From Plantactinospora soyae (lineage in GTDB: Bacteria; Actinomycetota; Actinomycetes; Mycobacteriales; Micromonosporaceae), in NCBI RefSeq assembly GCF_014874095.1, contig NZ_JADBEB010000001.1:5766001-5830000 (forward strand): DNA of 64,000 nt. The letters run 5' to 3'. The translations under genes and the position numbers were made by a program. The notes below the pieces were generated by a model. The model had not been told where the DNA came from. It made no database searches and saw only the letters and a program-made list of their open reading frames with translations. This document shows, piece by piece, positions 28,210 to 37,304 of the stretch (positions within the stretch are counted from its first letter, which is position 1; every line of letters starts with the position of its first letter).

Positions 28210-28941
28210 ATGTCTTCACTCGCCCAACAAGTCAACCCGTCCCGGTACCGCGCCACGATGCTCCTGCGGATCCTCGCTCTCGCGGTGACCGGGGCCGTCG
28301 CGCTCACTGTGTCCCTGGTGGTCACGCAGGACACCGCGAGTGCGCACGGCTCGACGATCAACCCGGCCTCGCGCAACTACGGCTGCTGGAAGCGCTGGGG
28401 CAGCGACTTCCAGAACCCGAACATGGCCAGCCAGGACCCGATGTGCTGGCAGGCGTGGCAGGCCGACCCGAACGCCATGTGGAACTGGAACGGTCTGTAC
28501 CGCGACGGTGTCGCGGGCAACCACCAGGCCGCCGTGCCGAACGGGCAACTGTGCAGCGCCGGGCAGACCGGTGGCGTCCGGTACGCCGCGTTGGACAACC
28601 CGGGCAACTGGCAGTCCACGAAGGTCAGCGCCAACTTCGGTGTCAAGCTCCACGACCAGGCGCTGCACGGCGCGGACTACTTCCGGATCTACCTCACCCG
28701 GCAGGGGTTCAACCCGCTCACCCAGCGGCTGAACTGGAGCAACCTCGAACTCCTCAAGGAAACCGGCCGGTACGCGCCGGGCGCGGGCACCCGGGAGACC
28801 GGCGACCCGGTGCTGAACGGCGTCTCCAACACGATCAACGTCAGCTCGTCGGGACGTAGCGGCCGACACATCGTCTACACCATCTGGAAGGCCAGCCACT
28901 CCGACCAGACCTACTACTGGTGCGCCGACGTCAACTTCTGA
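28210..28941 (+). CDS. AA10 lytic polysaccharide monooxygenase
   Basis: 243 residues (ATG 28210; ATG 28258 would shorten the signal peptide only). Signal sequence ends TASA, so the mature protein begins at His46 (HGSTINPASRNYGC), the N-terminal copper ligand of the LPMO histidine brace; the second His is His153 in ALHGADYF. The end TYYWCADVNF provides the axial Phe and disulfide Cys usual in AA10. No extra CBM. The family oxidatively cleaves crystalline chitin or cellulose. HGSTINPASRNYGCW resembles the chitin-active CBP21-like and some cellulose-active forms, so substrate is not settled. The GH19 chitinase elsewhere in the window makes chitin plausible. Confidence 0.95.
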   Translation: MSSLAQQVNPSRYRATMLLRILALAVTGAVALTVSLVVTQDTASAHGSTINPASRNYGCWKRWGSDFQNPNMASQDPMCWQAWQADPNAMWNWNGLYRDGVAGNHQAAVPNGQLCSAGQTGGVRYAALDNPGNWQSTKVSANFGVKLHDQALHGADYFRIYLTRQGFNPLTQRLNWSNLELLKETGRYAPGAGTRETGDPVLNGVSNTINVSSSGRSGRHIVYTIWKASHSDQTYYWCADVNF

Positions 28942-29168
28942 CTCGGGAACCCGTAGCCGACCGGTCCCCGCCAACCGGGGTACCGACCCCGAGGTGGGCT
29001 GCGGGAATGACCAGCCGGTGACGGTCGGGCACGGGCCGGGTCCGCGACACGCGTGGACCCGGCCCGGCGCTGGTCGAGTACGCCGGTCGGCCGGCGGTCG
29101 ACCTGCCGTGGTGTGGGACGGGCGGACGTCCGATCGGTGCCTTGGCGGGAGCCGGCTCCGGGTCTTCG

Positions 29169-30068
29169 TCAGCGACCGCGGACGAGGGTGAGCATCTCCT
29201 CCACCGAGCCGGCAGGATCGCTGATCGGAAACTGCACCGCGCGGATGACGGCGTCGGCGTCGGCCAGCAGGGTGAGGCGCTTCAGGCGGTCGACCCCGGA
29301 CGCCCGGAAGGTCGGCAGCCGCAGCCCGGCCGCGAGCTTCATGTCCTGGTCGGACAGCAGGGGGTAGGGCAACCTCGCGTGGTCGGCAAAGGCGGCCAAC
29401 TGGTCGGGTCGCTGCGTGCTGATGCCTCGGACCGTGGCACCGGACATCTCGAAGTCGTTGTGCCGCGACGCGTAGGTGAGGGACTCCAGGGTGCAACCCC
29501 CGGCGCCCGGGATGTCGCCCCAGCCGGGTGGGTGCCCCTGCGTGCCGGGGGCGAAGGCGCCCGGGAAGAGGTACAGCACGGTCCAGAGGGCGCCGGACGC
29601 GCTGGGGGCGACCCGTTCACCGTCCTGCCGTTCCAGCACGACATCCGGCAATTTGCGCCCGACCAGCTCATGCACCCGGCGGGCCTCGGCACCGCCGTCC
29701 TCGCTGGTCCCGGTCAACGTGCCGTTGCCCATCACATGCCTGGTGCCCCAGTCCTGCAGCGCGATGAGCGCCGGGAGCAGGCCCTCACCCTTCGCGGTCA
29801 GCAGGTAGTCGTAGCGTGGCGGGCGATTGGAGTACGCCCGCTTCTCCAGCACTCCGTGTGCGACGAGGCTGGCCAGGCGCTCGGCCAGTGCGCGGCGGCT
29901 GACGCCGAGTTCCCGCTGAAGGCTGTCGAAGCGGGTGGTACCGCCGGCTATGTCGCGTACCACCAGGAACGTCCACCAGTCGCCGATCACACCGAGCGCC
30001 TGCGCCACCCCGCAGTCGGCATCGGCAAGATCCGCACGCTTCACGGGCTCCAGTATAGTGCGTTCCAT
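29169..30068 (-). CDS. HxlR-type regulator fused to a peroxiredoxin domain
   Basis: 299 residues from ATG 30068. Residues 1-~115 are an HxlR winged helix (DCGVAQALGVIGDWWTFLVVRD, FDSLQRELGVSRRALAERLASL, DYLLTAKG), including the conserved Cys. Residues ~135-299 are an AhpC/TSA-Prx domain: ALWTVLYLFPGAFAPGTQG, PGWGDIPGAGGCTLESL and ATVRGISTQRPDQLAAFA. The peroxidatic Cys lies in GGCT, in the long-loop PGW..IPGA.GCT arrangement known for some actinobacterial Prx proteins. Combining redox domain and DNA-binding domain suggests a direct thiol-based sensor. The start is 29 bases from the divergent MFS gene, so it almost certainly controls that gene. Confidence 0.85.
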   Translation of the reverse strand: MERTILEPVKRADLADADCGVAQALGVIGDWWTFLVVRDIAGGTTRFDSLQRELGVSRRALAERLASLVAHGVLEKRAYSNRPPRYDYLLTAKGEGLLPALIALQDWGTRHVMGNGTLTGTSEDGGAEARRVHELVGRKLPDVVLERQDGERVAPSASGALWTVLYLFPGAFAPGTQGHPPGWGDIPGAGGCTLESLTYASRHNDFEMSGATVRGISTQRPDQLAAFADHARLPYPLLSDQDMKLAAGLRLPTFRASGVDRLKRLTLLADADAVIRAVQFPISDPAGSVEEMLTLVRGR

Positions 30069-30097
30069 TCTGAAACTCACTGACGGGAGGATGCCGG

Positions 30098-31381
30098 ATG
30101 GTAGTTGACGACGCACGCGGGGTGAGCATCTTCTGGCGGTGGTGGACGGCGGGCACCAGTAGCGCGCTCGGTTCGGCGGTGGGCGCGGTGGCGCTGCCGT
30201 TGACGGCGGTGACGGTGCTGCACGCCACCGCCTTCGAGATGGGCATGATCGTCGCGGCCAGCTACGTCGCCTGGATCGTGGTCGGCCTGCCAGCCGGAGT
30301 GATGGTGCAGCGGATGCCGATGCGGAGGGTGCAGATCGGGGCGGACCTCGCTCGTGCGGCGGCGGTCATCTCCATCCCGCTGGCCTGGTGGGCGGAGCGT
30401 CTGACCATCGCACAATTGGTGATCGTCGCCCTGGTGATCAGCTTCGCGGACGTCATGTTCGACGTCGCCAACTCGACATTCCTGCCGTCGATCGTCAGCA
30501 AGGAGCAGCTGCAGTCCCGTAACAGCCTGACCTCCGGAACGCACGCCACCACCCAACTCGGCGGACCATCCATCGGCGGCCTCATTGTCCAGTCGATCGG
30601 CGCGGTACCCACTCTGCTCTTCGACGCCGGCAGTTACCTTGTCTCCGCCCTGCTGCTCCGGACCCTGCCCGAACGCCGTACCGAGGCCCCCGACCGCTGG
30701 CCACCGATCCGCGCGATGATCCGCGAAGGCTGGCGGTTCGTCGTACGGCACCCCGTGATGGGTCCCTGCATGTGGGCCGCCACCGCCGCGAACACGGTCT
30801 GCGGAGCCCAGCACGCCCTCTACGCGCTCTATCTCGTGCGTGAGTTGCACGCCAAGCCCGGCCTCGTCGGCCTCCTGTTGGCAGCGGACGGGGTTGGCAC
30901 CCTGATCGGCGCGGCGCTGACGAACCGGATCGCGGCCCGATTCGGAACGGCCCGTACGCTGATCGTCGCCGGATTCGTCTCGGTCGCCGGGGCGCTCATC
31001 GTCCCCCTCGGCGCCGGCTGGCAGGCGTTCGTGGCCTTCGCGGTCGGCAACGTGGTCTTCTCCGTCGGCGTGGTGGTGCTCAGTGTGCTGACCCGGACCT
31101 ATCGGCAGATCGCCAGCCCACCCGACCTGCTGCCCCGGGTGATGGCAACGGTCCGCTTCGTCTCCTGGGGCGCGATCCCGATCGGCGGCCTGATCGCCGG
31201 AGCCGTCGCCGGAGTGCTCGGCGGCCGGGTCACCCTGATGATCTTCGTTGTCGCGGCCGCCTGCGTGCCACTGGTCCTACTGGCCTCACCGGTCCGGCAG
31301 CTGCGCGATCTCACCGACTACCAGCAGGGGGACCAGTCGACAGAATCGCCGACGGATCAGGTCGTCGGAGCGCGCCACTGA
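30098..31381 (+). CDS. MFS transporter, EntS-like
   Basis: 427 residues with GGGAGGA 8 bases before the ATG. Twelve hydrophobic segments; the loop 2-3 motif is GLPAGVMVQRMPMRRV and helix 5 has SIGGLIVQSIG, as in the EntS/TetA(P)-like subgroup with a large interdomain loop (LPERRTEAPDRWPPIRAMI). It probably exports a small toxic compound or siderophore. The gene is divergent from the HxlR-peroxiredoxin fusion with only 29 bases between start codons; the promoters must overlap, which implies control by that regulator. Confidence 0.88.
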   Translation: MVVDDARGVSIFWRWWTAGTSSALGSAVGAVALPLTAVTVLHATAFEMGMIVAASYVAWIVVGLPAGVMVQRMPMRRVQIGADLARAAAVISIPLAWWAERLTIAQLVIVALVISFADVMFDVANSTFLPSIVSKEQLQSRNSLTSGTHATTQLGGPSIGGLIVQSIGAVPTLLFDAGSYLVSALLLRTLPERRTEAPDRWPPIRAMIREGWRFVVRHPVMGPCMWAATAANTVCGAQHALYALYLVRELHAKPGLVGLLLAADGVGTLIGAALTNRIAARFGTARTLIVAGFVSVAGALIVPLGAGWQAFVAFAVGNVVFSVGVVVLSVLTRTYRQIASPPDLLPRVMATVRFVSWGAIPIGGLIAGAVAGVLGGRVTLMIFVVAAACVPLVLLASPVRQLRDLTDYQQGDQSTESPTDQVVGARH

Positions 31382-31469
31382 CCATTTCGGAACCCCTCCC
31401 GGCGGTGTCCGGACCGGTGTGGGTGTGAGGAAACACGTACGGGGCAGGTCCACCAATCCGTGGACACGG

Positions 31470-32816
31470 TCAGCGCGAAGGTCCCCTCGGCGGGATGTTG
31501 AAGTTCAGCCGGAACATGTTGTCGGGGTCGTACGCGGTCTTGAGGTCGGTGAGGCGGTCGAAGTCGGCCGGTGTGTAGGCGGCGCGGACCAGGTCAGGTT
31601 CGGCGTCCTCGACACCGGCGAAGTTGAGGTTCGTTCCGCCGGTGCGCCAAGGACCCAGCTGGCGGAGCAGTTCGTCGCGTCGCCGGAGGCTCTGTGCCGA
31701 GGGGACGGTGCCGGTGAAGACCGAGAAGGCCGCGTCCCGTCCGCCGACGCAGTTGGGGACCTTCGGTGATCGGCCGTAGGCGCCACCGAAGTGCCGTAGC
31801 TCGGTGACGAACGGCGGCGCCGCTTTCGGTCCCGCGTTCGAGACGATGGCATGTACGGCGTCGCGGTTGAGTTCGCTCAGCAGCACGTTGCGGTCGTGGG
31901 CGACGTACGGCACGGCGGTGGGCTCGTGGTGGATGGTGCCGACCTCGGCATAGGGCATGTCCCGGACGGTGTCGAGCAGAGTCGGGCCGAGATCGCGCAG
32001 CGGCTTCACGAGGCGTTCGCCGTCCGCCGTTTCGCCGCTGTGGGCGATGCGGACATGGATGACGAACTTTCCGCGCAGCGGGTCGGGGACGGCGGAATCG
32101 TCCGGATACTGGACCAGGAGCACGGAGGAGGCCATCTCCTCGGGCGCCCGGGAGGTCCAGTCGGCGTAGGCGTGCAGCACCTCTGCCGTGGCATCGCCCG
32201 GAAAGTAGAGCCCACCGCCGAAGAGTCGCGGTACCGGGAACAGGTCCACTTCCATCCCCACCACGACGCCGAAGTTGTCCTTACCGCCGCGTACCGCCCA
32301 GAACAGGTCCGGGTCGCTGTCGACCGACACCTCGCGCAGGCGTCCGTCGGCGGTGACGACGCGCAGTTGCCGTACGTGATCGGCGGCGAAGCCGTACCGG
32401 CGGCCGAGGAGTCCGGCGCCGCCGCCCACCAGATAGCCGACGGCGCCCACGTCAGGGCTGGAGCCGTTCAACGGGGCCAGCCCGTGTGGGGTGGTCTGCT
32501 CCAGGACCTGCCGCCAACGCGTTCCGGCCTCGATCCAGGCGGTTCTCCGGCCCGGGTCGACGTCGACACCGTCCATCCGCCGGGTGTTGATCAACACCGC
32601 GTCGTCCGCCGGTACGGCGGGACCATGCCCGGTGGCCAGCACCGCGACCGCCCGCTGCTGCGCCGCGGCCAGCCGGACAGCGGCCACCACGTCCTGGTCG
32701 CCGGCCGCCCCCACGACGTATGCCGGTCGCGACTCGACCGCTCGGTTCAGTCCCAGCCGTTCGTCGTCATATCCCTGCTCACCTGGCCTGGCAACCGGTC
32801 CGGTCATCCCGTTCAT
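31470..32816 (-). CDS. FAD-linked oxidoreductase (BBE-like family)
   Basis: 448 residues from the Met near 32816 (a second in-frame Met lies three codons in; the frame remains open to 33083). FAD-binding type-4 domain first: [23 protein letters not shown] supplies the His normally linked to FAD, then [13 protein letters not shown] and [24 protein letters not shown]. In bicovalent enzymes a Cys sits in that loop; here it is not seen, so the flavin would be singly attached. The C-terminal BBE motif is [15 protein letters not shown]. Oxidises an alcohol, sugar or alkaloid-like substrate; which one is unknown. No signal peptide, so probably cytoplasmic. Confidence 0.87.
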   Translation of the reverse strand: MNGMTGPVARPGEQGYDDERLGLNRAVESRPAYVVGAAGDQDVVAAVRLAAAQQRAVAVLATGHGPAVPADDAVLINTRRMDGVDVDPGRRTAWIEAGTRWRQVLEQTTPHGLAPLNGSSPDVGAVGYLVGGGAGLLGRRYGFAADHVRQLRVVTADGRLREVSVDSDPDLFWAVRGGKDNFGVVVGMEVDLFPVPRLFGGGLYFPGDATAEVLHAYADWTSRAPEEMASSVLLVQYPDDSAVPDPLRGKFVIHVRIAHSGETADGERLVKPLRDLGPTLLDTVRDMPYAEVGTIHHEPTAVPYVAHDRNVLLSELNRDAVHAIVSNAGPKAAPPFVTELRHFGGAYGRSPKVPNCVGGRDAAFSVFTGTVPSAQSLRRRDELLRQLGPWRTGGTNLNFAGVEDAEPDLVRAAYTPADFDRLTDLKTAYDPDNMFRLNFNIPPRGPSR

Positions 32817-32909
32817 GCAGGTCAACGTAGCAGCGCGGGGTCGCACCAGGATTGAAGAAATCGGACCAGCATCGCTGTTCCAGGGCTGGTCACCATTGAC
32901 ATCGACTCC

Positions 32910-32923
32910 TGTTAGCGCGAACA
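32910..32923. promoter_or_regulatory. LacI-type operator, copy 1
   Basis: TGTTAGCGCGAACA, one mismatch from a perfect 14-bp palindrome with the central GCGC/AGCGCT-like core typical of LacI-family regulators; 94 bases before the FAD oxidoreductase start. Confidence 0.6.
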
Positions 32924-33105
32924 TCCTGTGACGGGCCGTCGCTGAGGGCACGCGGTGGTCCCGGGGCCGGGTGGCTACCGGCTGTGCCGGTGATATTGGA
33001 GCCGTACGTCGAGGGTGTTCCCTGCGGTTCCTGCATGGTTCCTGACAAGCTCGCTGCGCTGGCCACCACATCCGCGAACCCACCGTCCACGACCCGTCGA
33101 TCCCC

Positions 33106-33121
33106 GTGTTAGCGCAAACAC
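33106..33121. promoter_or_regulatory. LacI-type operator, copy 2
   Basis: GTGTTAGCGCAAACAC, palindromic over 16 bases with one mismatch, 104 bases before the GH43 start. Same motif as copy 1, so one regulator probably controls both divergent genes. Confidence 0.65.
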
Positions 33122-33224
33122 GGAAGCGTCACGACGTCCTCTCGGGCCCGTCCCGGCGCCCCGTCCGAAAGTGCCGCCCTCCGGTCATCCGGCGGCCAAC
33201 ACGTCCCGCCCCCAGGAGTCAGAC

Positions 33225-34742
33225 ATGTTCGTTGGTGAACCGTCCCCCGGCACGGACCGTCGGCGTCTCCGTCGCTACGGCGCCGCGCTGGCCAGCGCGG
33301 CGCTCGTCGTCGGGGTCACCGCGCTTCTCCCCACTCCGCAGGCCGACGCCGCCACGATCGATCCGTCGGCGTACTACCAGATCGTGTCCCGGCACAGCGG
33401 AAAGGCGATCGAGGTCGCCGGCCAGTCCACCGCCGACGGCGCGGCCGTCCAACAGCGGACCCGGGCCAGTCAGAGCAACCAGCAGTTCCAGTTCGTTGAC
33501 GTCGGCGGCGGGTACTTCAAGCTGCGTGCCCGGCACAGCGGCAGCCTGATCGACGTCTCGGGCGCCGCCAGCACCGACGGCGCCAACGTCGTGCAGTGGC
33601 CCGACAACGGTGGCGCCAACCAGCAGTTCCGGGTCGTGGACACCGACAGCGGGTACGTCAAGCTGCTCAACCGGAACAGCGGCAAGGCCCTGGAGGTGTG
33701 GGACTGGTCGACCGCGGACGGCGGCCGTATCTCGCAGTACACCGACACCGGCGGTGCGAACCAGCAGTGGCAACTGATCCGCACCGACGTGTCCGTACCC
33801 GGCGCCGGGGGCTACCTGTTCAGCTACATGACCGGTGAGGGCAGCGCCAACGGTGAACAGATCTACTTCGGGCTGAGCCAGGGCAACGACCCGGTCCGGT
33901 GGCGCCAGCTCAACGGCGGCCAGCCGGTCCTGCTCTCCAATGTCGGCACCAGGGGCGTACGCGACCCGTTCATCATCCGCTCTCCGCAGGGCGACCGGTT
34001 CTTCCAGATCGCGACCGACCTGCGCATCTACGGCGGCGGCAACTGGGACACCGTCCAGCGTACCGGCAGCAAGTCCATTGTGGTCTGGGAATCCACCGAC
34101 CTGGTGACCTGGAGTGCTCCCCGGCTGGTGCGGGTCTCGCCGGACACCGCCGGCAACACCTGGGCGCCGGAGGCCTACTACGACGAGAGCATCGGCCAGT
34201 ACGTGGTGTTCTGGGCCTCGAAGCTATACGCCGCCAACGATCCGAACCACACCGGCAGCAGCTACAACCGGATGATGTACGCGACCACCCGCGACTTCCG
34301 TACCTTCAGCACCGCGCAGATCTGGGTGGACAAGGGCTACTCCACCATCGACTCCACGCTGATCAAGCACAACGGCACCTACTACCGCTACACCAAGGAC
34401 GAGCGTAGTTCCTCGCAGTCGACGTGCGGAAAGTTCATCCTGGCCGAGCGGTCCACCACGGTGCTCAACAGTAACTACTCCTTCCTCCGGGAATGCATCG
34501 GCCAGGGCTCGCTCAACCAGGGTGAGGGACCGCTCGTGTTCAAGTCGAACACCGAGAACCGTTGGTACCTCTACATCGACGAGTACGGCGGCCGTGGCTA
34601 CATCCCGTTCACCACGACCGATCTGACCACCGGGCAGTGGAGCATGGTGTCCAGCTACACCATGCCCGGCCGGCCCCGGCACGGCACCGTCCTCCCGCTG
34701 AGTCAGGCCGAGTACGACAGCCTCGCGCAACGGTGGGGTTGA
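33225..34742 (+). CDS. Secreted CBM13 plus GH43-type glycoside hydrolase
   Basis: 505 residues from ATG 33225 with CAGGAG upstream. Signal peptide about 1-42 (ends ADA). A ricin-type beta-trefoil (CBM13, about 45-190) shows three repeats each ending in a QxW-like motif: NQQFQFV, NQQFRVV, NQQWQLI. The rest is a GH43-like five-bladed propeller with candidate catalytic Asp (VRDPFIIRSP), pKa-modulating Asp (STIDSTLIK) and acid Glu (NQGEGPLVFK). GH43 enzymes remove arabinose, xylose or galactose from plant polymers; activity here is not assignable by eye. Two LacI-type operators upstream suggest sugar induction. Confidence 0.87.
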   Translation: MFVGEPSPGTDRRRLRRYGAALASAALVVGVTALLPTPQADAATIDPSAYYQIVSRHSGKAIEVAGQSTADGAAVQQRTRASQSNQQFQFVDVGGGYFKLRARHSGSLIDVSGAASTDGANVVQWPDNGGANQQFRVVDTDSGYVKLLNRNSGKALEVWDWSTADGGRISQYTDTGGANQQWQLIRTDVSVPGAGGYLFSYMTGEGSANGEQIYFGLSQGNDPVRWRQLNGGQPVLLSNVGTRGVRDPFIIRSPQGDRFFQIATDLRIYGGGNWDTVQRTGSKSIVVWESTDLVTWSAPRLVRVSPDTAGNTWAPEAYYDESIGQYVVFWASKLYAANDPNHTGSSYNRMMYATTRDFRTFSTAQIWVDKGYSTIDSTLIKHNGTYYRYTKDERSSSQSTCGKFILAERSTTVLNSNYSFLRECIGQGSLNQGEGPLVFKSNTENRWYLYIDEYGGRGYIPFTTTDLTTGQWSMVSSYTMPGRPRHGTVLPLSQAEYDSLAQRWG

Positions 34743-34928
34743 TCCGTGAGGACCGCCAGGAAATCGGCGGCTCCTCCACTCCCACCCCCGGCGCAGCGGC
34801 CTGGAGCCGATCACGATCAGCTCGACCGACCGGTTGGCGAATTCGTTTGACGCAAGTTCCTGCTATTGATGGAGGACAATAGATATAGACATACTGTGCA
34901 GGACGGACTGTTTCAGGGATGGAGTGCT

Positions 34929-35579
34929 ATGCAGCACAAGAATTGGATGTCGGATTATCTTGGCAGGAGCGGTAGGCGCCACGGTGGATGGCTCGCCGTG
35001 CTGGTCGCACTGCTCCTCGCGGTCACCGGGGTCGGCACCGCCTCGGCGGCGACCCTGGCCAGCGACGACTTCGAGGACGGCAACGCCGCAGGCTGGGTCA
35101 CCACCGGTGGCACGTGGATCGTCACGCGCGAAGAATCCAGAGTGCTGCGCCAATCCAGCCTCGCAGGCAACGCGCTGGCCAGGACCGGTCAGCCCGGCTG
35201 GCGGGACTACACCATCGTGGCCGAGGTTCGGCCCGACTCGTTCAACGGAATGCCCGGCTCCGTCGGCGTCGTGGCCCGGGCGCAGTCCAGCTCGACCTTC
35301 TACGCGCTGGTACTGCGCCCGAACAACACCGTCGCGTTGATCCGGACCGTCGGGGGCAGGTCGACGACGCTCGCGGCCGCGTCCATGACCGTCGCGGCGG
35401 ATCGCTCGTACACGCTGGTGCTGCGGACGGCCGGCCAGACCCTGACCGGATTGGTTGGCGGAGTTCGGCTGACCGCCTCCGACGGTTTCATCCTCAGCGG
35501 GCCGGCCGGTCTGGTCACGACCTGGACCATCGCTTCCTTCGACGACGTCTCGGTCGATACCGACGCCCCGGCGCTCTAG
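34929..35579 (+). CDS. Secreted LamG/concanavalin-like domain protein
   Basis: 216 residues from ATG 34929 with GGAG at 34921-34924. Signal peptide about 1-40 (WLAVLVALLLAVTGVGTASA). The mature part is a single beta-sandwich: SDDFEDGNAAGWVTTGGTW at the start, DYTIVAEVRP, GVVARAQSSSTFYALVLRP, and a closing IASFDDVSVDTD. This type of module is usually the N-terminal domain of pectate lyases and similar enzymes. Here it ends right after the domain (DTDAPAL), so the protein is either a free-standing lectin-like domain or a gene that has lost its catalytic half. The next 249 bases carry no continuation that I can recognise. Confidence 0.72.
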   Translation: MQHKNWMSDYLGRSGRRHGGWLAVLVALLLAVTGVGTASAATLASDDFEDGNAAGWVTTGGTWIVTREESRVLRQSSLAGNALARTGQPGWRDYTIVAEVRPDSFNGMPGSVGVVARAQSSSTFYALVLRPNNTVALIRTVGGRSTTLAAASMTVAADRSYTLVLRTAGQTLTGLVGGVRLTASDGFILSGPAGLVTTWTIASFDDVSVDTDAPAL

Positions 35580-35828
35580 CTCCTTCCGCTGATCATGAAG
35601 CTCGCTCGGCGAACCCGCCGTGGTAGGAGGTGTAGCGACCGATCACGGTGATCTGGCGGATCACGAGTGGGCTGTGCTGGCGCATTGCCGCCGACACGGC
35701 CCACTCGTGGCGGCCGGTGGCGGGATCACCGGCAGCTCACCAGCGCGTTCTGTCGGGGTCGGGCGCGCCGGCCGGCCGGCGCGTGACCTGGCCAGCCGGC
35801 CCTTGTGTACGAGTGGCCGAGCGCCGCC

Positions 35829-36521
35829 TCACCTCTGCGCCGCCGTCCCGCCAACTCGCCGGACGGCGCGTACGACGACGTCGTCCAGCGGGACCACCCG
35901 GCCGCCATGGCCGGTGATCGTGCGGTGGACCTCGTCGGCGACGACGATCTCCCAGGCTGCGTCGTCCAGCCGCGCGGTGATGGCCGCGGCGGTGACCGAT
36001 GCCTCGGCAGGCGGCAGGTGCCCGGGGGAGGGGCCATGCCCGTGGCGGTGACCGTCGGCGTCACCGTTGGCGCCATGAGCGTGCAGGTGACCGACGATCA
36101 GCAGGGTGCCACCGGGTGCGACCCAGCCGGCGATGCGGTCGTAGAACTCCAGTTGCGGTGTCGCCGGGTGGGCGTAGTGGGTCGTGACCAGGTCGAACCG
36201 GGTTCCCGGCTGCCAGGCGCTCAGGTCCGCCTCGACCCACTCCACCCGATCGGAAACGCCGCTTGTGCTCGCGCGCCGGGCAGCGCCGGCCAGCGCCTCG
36301 GACGAGATGTCGGCGGCGGTGACCTGCCAGCCGTGCGAGGCGAGCCAGATCGCCTCGGCGCCCGTACCGCACCCCGCATCCAGCGCGGTTCCCGGCACCA
36401 GGCCGCGGGTCTCCCGGCCGAGGTAGGGGTTCGGCGGGTTTCCGGCGATGGCTCCGGGGCTGTCGGTGCTTCGCCGGTGCCAGTGCTGCTCCCAGTACTC
36501 CTTGTCGAACCCGTGCGTCAT
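35829..36521 (-). CDS. Class I SAM-dependent methyltransferase with His-rich insert
   Basis: 230 residues. SAM-binding Rossmann motif I ALDAGCGTGAEAIWLA (about 45-60), motif II acidic end VTAADIS, motif III VEADLSAW, and post-motif VAPGGTLLIVGH. Unlike typical relatives, the strand after VGH carries HLHAHG..DADGHRHGHG, a run of seven His within about 18 residues that could bind a metal such as Ni, Zn or Cu. Overall sequence resembles TehB/UbiE-like small-molecule methyltransferases; compare the related gene at 45151, which has VGHAPS at the same place. Divergent from an XRE-cupin regulator with 94 bases between starts. Confidence 0.87.
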   Translation of the reverse strand: MTHGFDKEYWEQHWHRRSTDSPGAIAGNPPNPYLGRETRGLVPGTALDAGCGTGAEAIWLASHGWQVTAADISSEALAGAARRASTSGVSDRVEWVEADLSAWQPGTRFDLVTTHYAHPATPQLEFYDRIAGWVAPGGTLLIVGHLHAHGANGDADGHRHGHGPSPGHLPPAEASVTAAAITARLDDAAWEIVVADEVHRTITGHGGRVVPLDDVVVRAVRRVGGTAAQR

Positions 36522-36592
36522 CGGTCGCCCTCCACGTTCGTTCCGTTACGTCCCCCAGGGTGACGACGGCGGCGGTGAACCCGCAAATGTTG

Positions 36593-36606
36593 TTGCCGAA
36601 TGGCAA
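36593..36606. promoter_or_regulatory. XRE-type operator
   Basis: TTGCC-GAAT-GGCAA is a perfect inverted repeat 9 bases before the XRE-cupin start and 71 bases before the divergent methyltransferase start. Its position over the regulator start fits autorepression with joint control of the methyltransferase. Confidence 0.65.
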
Positions 36607-36615
36607 AATGCGATC

Positions 36616-37212
36616 ATGGACGAGTTGGTGGACCGCACTCTCGATGCCGTCGGGCCCAGGCTGAAGCAGCTTCGGCAGCGTCGCGAGGTCACGCTCGCCG
36701 AGCTCGCCGAGGAGACGGGCATCTCGATCAGCACCCTGTCCCGACTCGAGGCCGGCCTGCGGCGCCCCACGCTCGAGCAGCTCCTGCCACTGGCCCGCGC
36801 CTACGGGGTGACCCTCGACGAGCTCGTCGACGCGCCGCCCACCGGCGACCCCCGGATCAATCTGCGTCCGATCGCCGGCAGCGACGGATCGACCATCCTG
36901 CCCCTCACCCGCAGGCCGGGCGGTATCCAGGCCTACAAGTTCGTCCTACCGGCGGGACACGACGACACCGAGCCCGACCTACGCATCCATGAGGGCTACG
37001 ACTGGGTCTACGTCCTCAACGGCACGCTCCGGCTCGTCCTGGGCGAGCATGACCTTCTCCTTCGACCCGGTGACGCCGCCGAGTTCGACACCCGTACCCC
37101 GCACTGGTTCGGCGCCACCAGCGCCGGCCCCGTCGAGTACCTCAGCCTGATCGGAAGGCAGGGCGAACGCGCGCACATCCGTATCGCACCCAAGCTTCGG
37201 CCGTCCGAGTAG
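36616..37212 (+). CDS. XRE-family regulator with cupin domain
   Basis: 198 residues from ATG 36616. Helix-turn-helix about 14-68: LKQLRQRREVTLAELAEETG, then ISISTLSRLEAGLRRPTLEQL. A cupin_2 sensor domain follows (about 105-185): HEGYDWVYVLNGTLRLVLGEHD and PGDAAEFDTRTPHWFG, which keep the usual His/Glu region. These HTH-cupin proteins repress divergent metabolic genes and release DNA on binding a small ligand. A perfect TTGCC-N4-GGCAA repeat sits between this gene and the divergent methyltransferase. Confidence 0.9.
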   Translation: MDELVDRTLDAVGPRLKQLRQRREVTLAELAEETGISISTLSRLEAGLRRPTLEQLLPLARAYGVTLDELVDAPPTGDPRINLRPIAGSDGSTILPLTRRPGGIQAYKFVLPAGHDDTEPDLRIHEGYDWVYVLNGTLRLVLGEHDLLLRPGDAAEFDTRTPHWFGATSAGPVEYLSLIGRQGERAHIRIAPKLRPSE

Positions 37213-37304
37213 CCGGCCCAACGGACCGTACGTCCCGAGCGCCGCCCGTGCCTCGTCCGGCGTCATCCCGAGCCGGACCGGACGGTGCCGAAGAGGTACG
37301 CCCG

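Larger units (their letters stand above)
32817..33224. other. Divergent intergenic region with two TGTTAGCGC operators
   Basis: 408 bases between the FAD oxidoreductase and GH43 genes. Palindromes TGTTAGCGCGAACA (32910-32923) and TGTTAGCGCAAACA (33107-33120) each miss a perfect TGTTAGCGCTAACA by one base. TTGACA occurs at 32896-32901. The stretch between the two operators (about 32930-33100) shows no gene with typical codon use. Confidence 0.65.
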
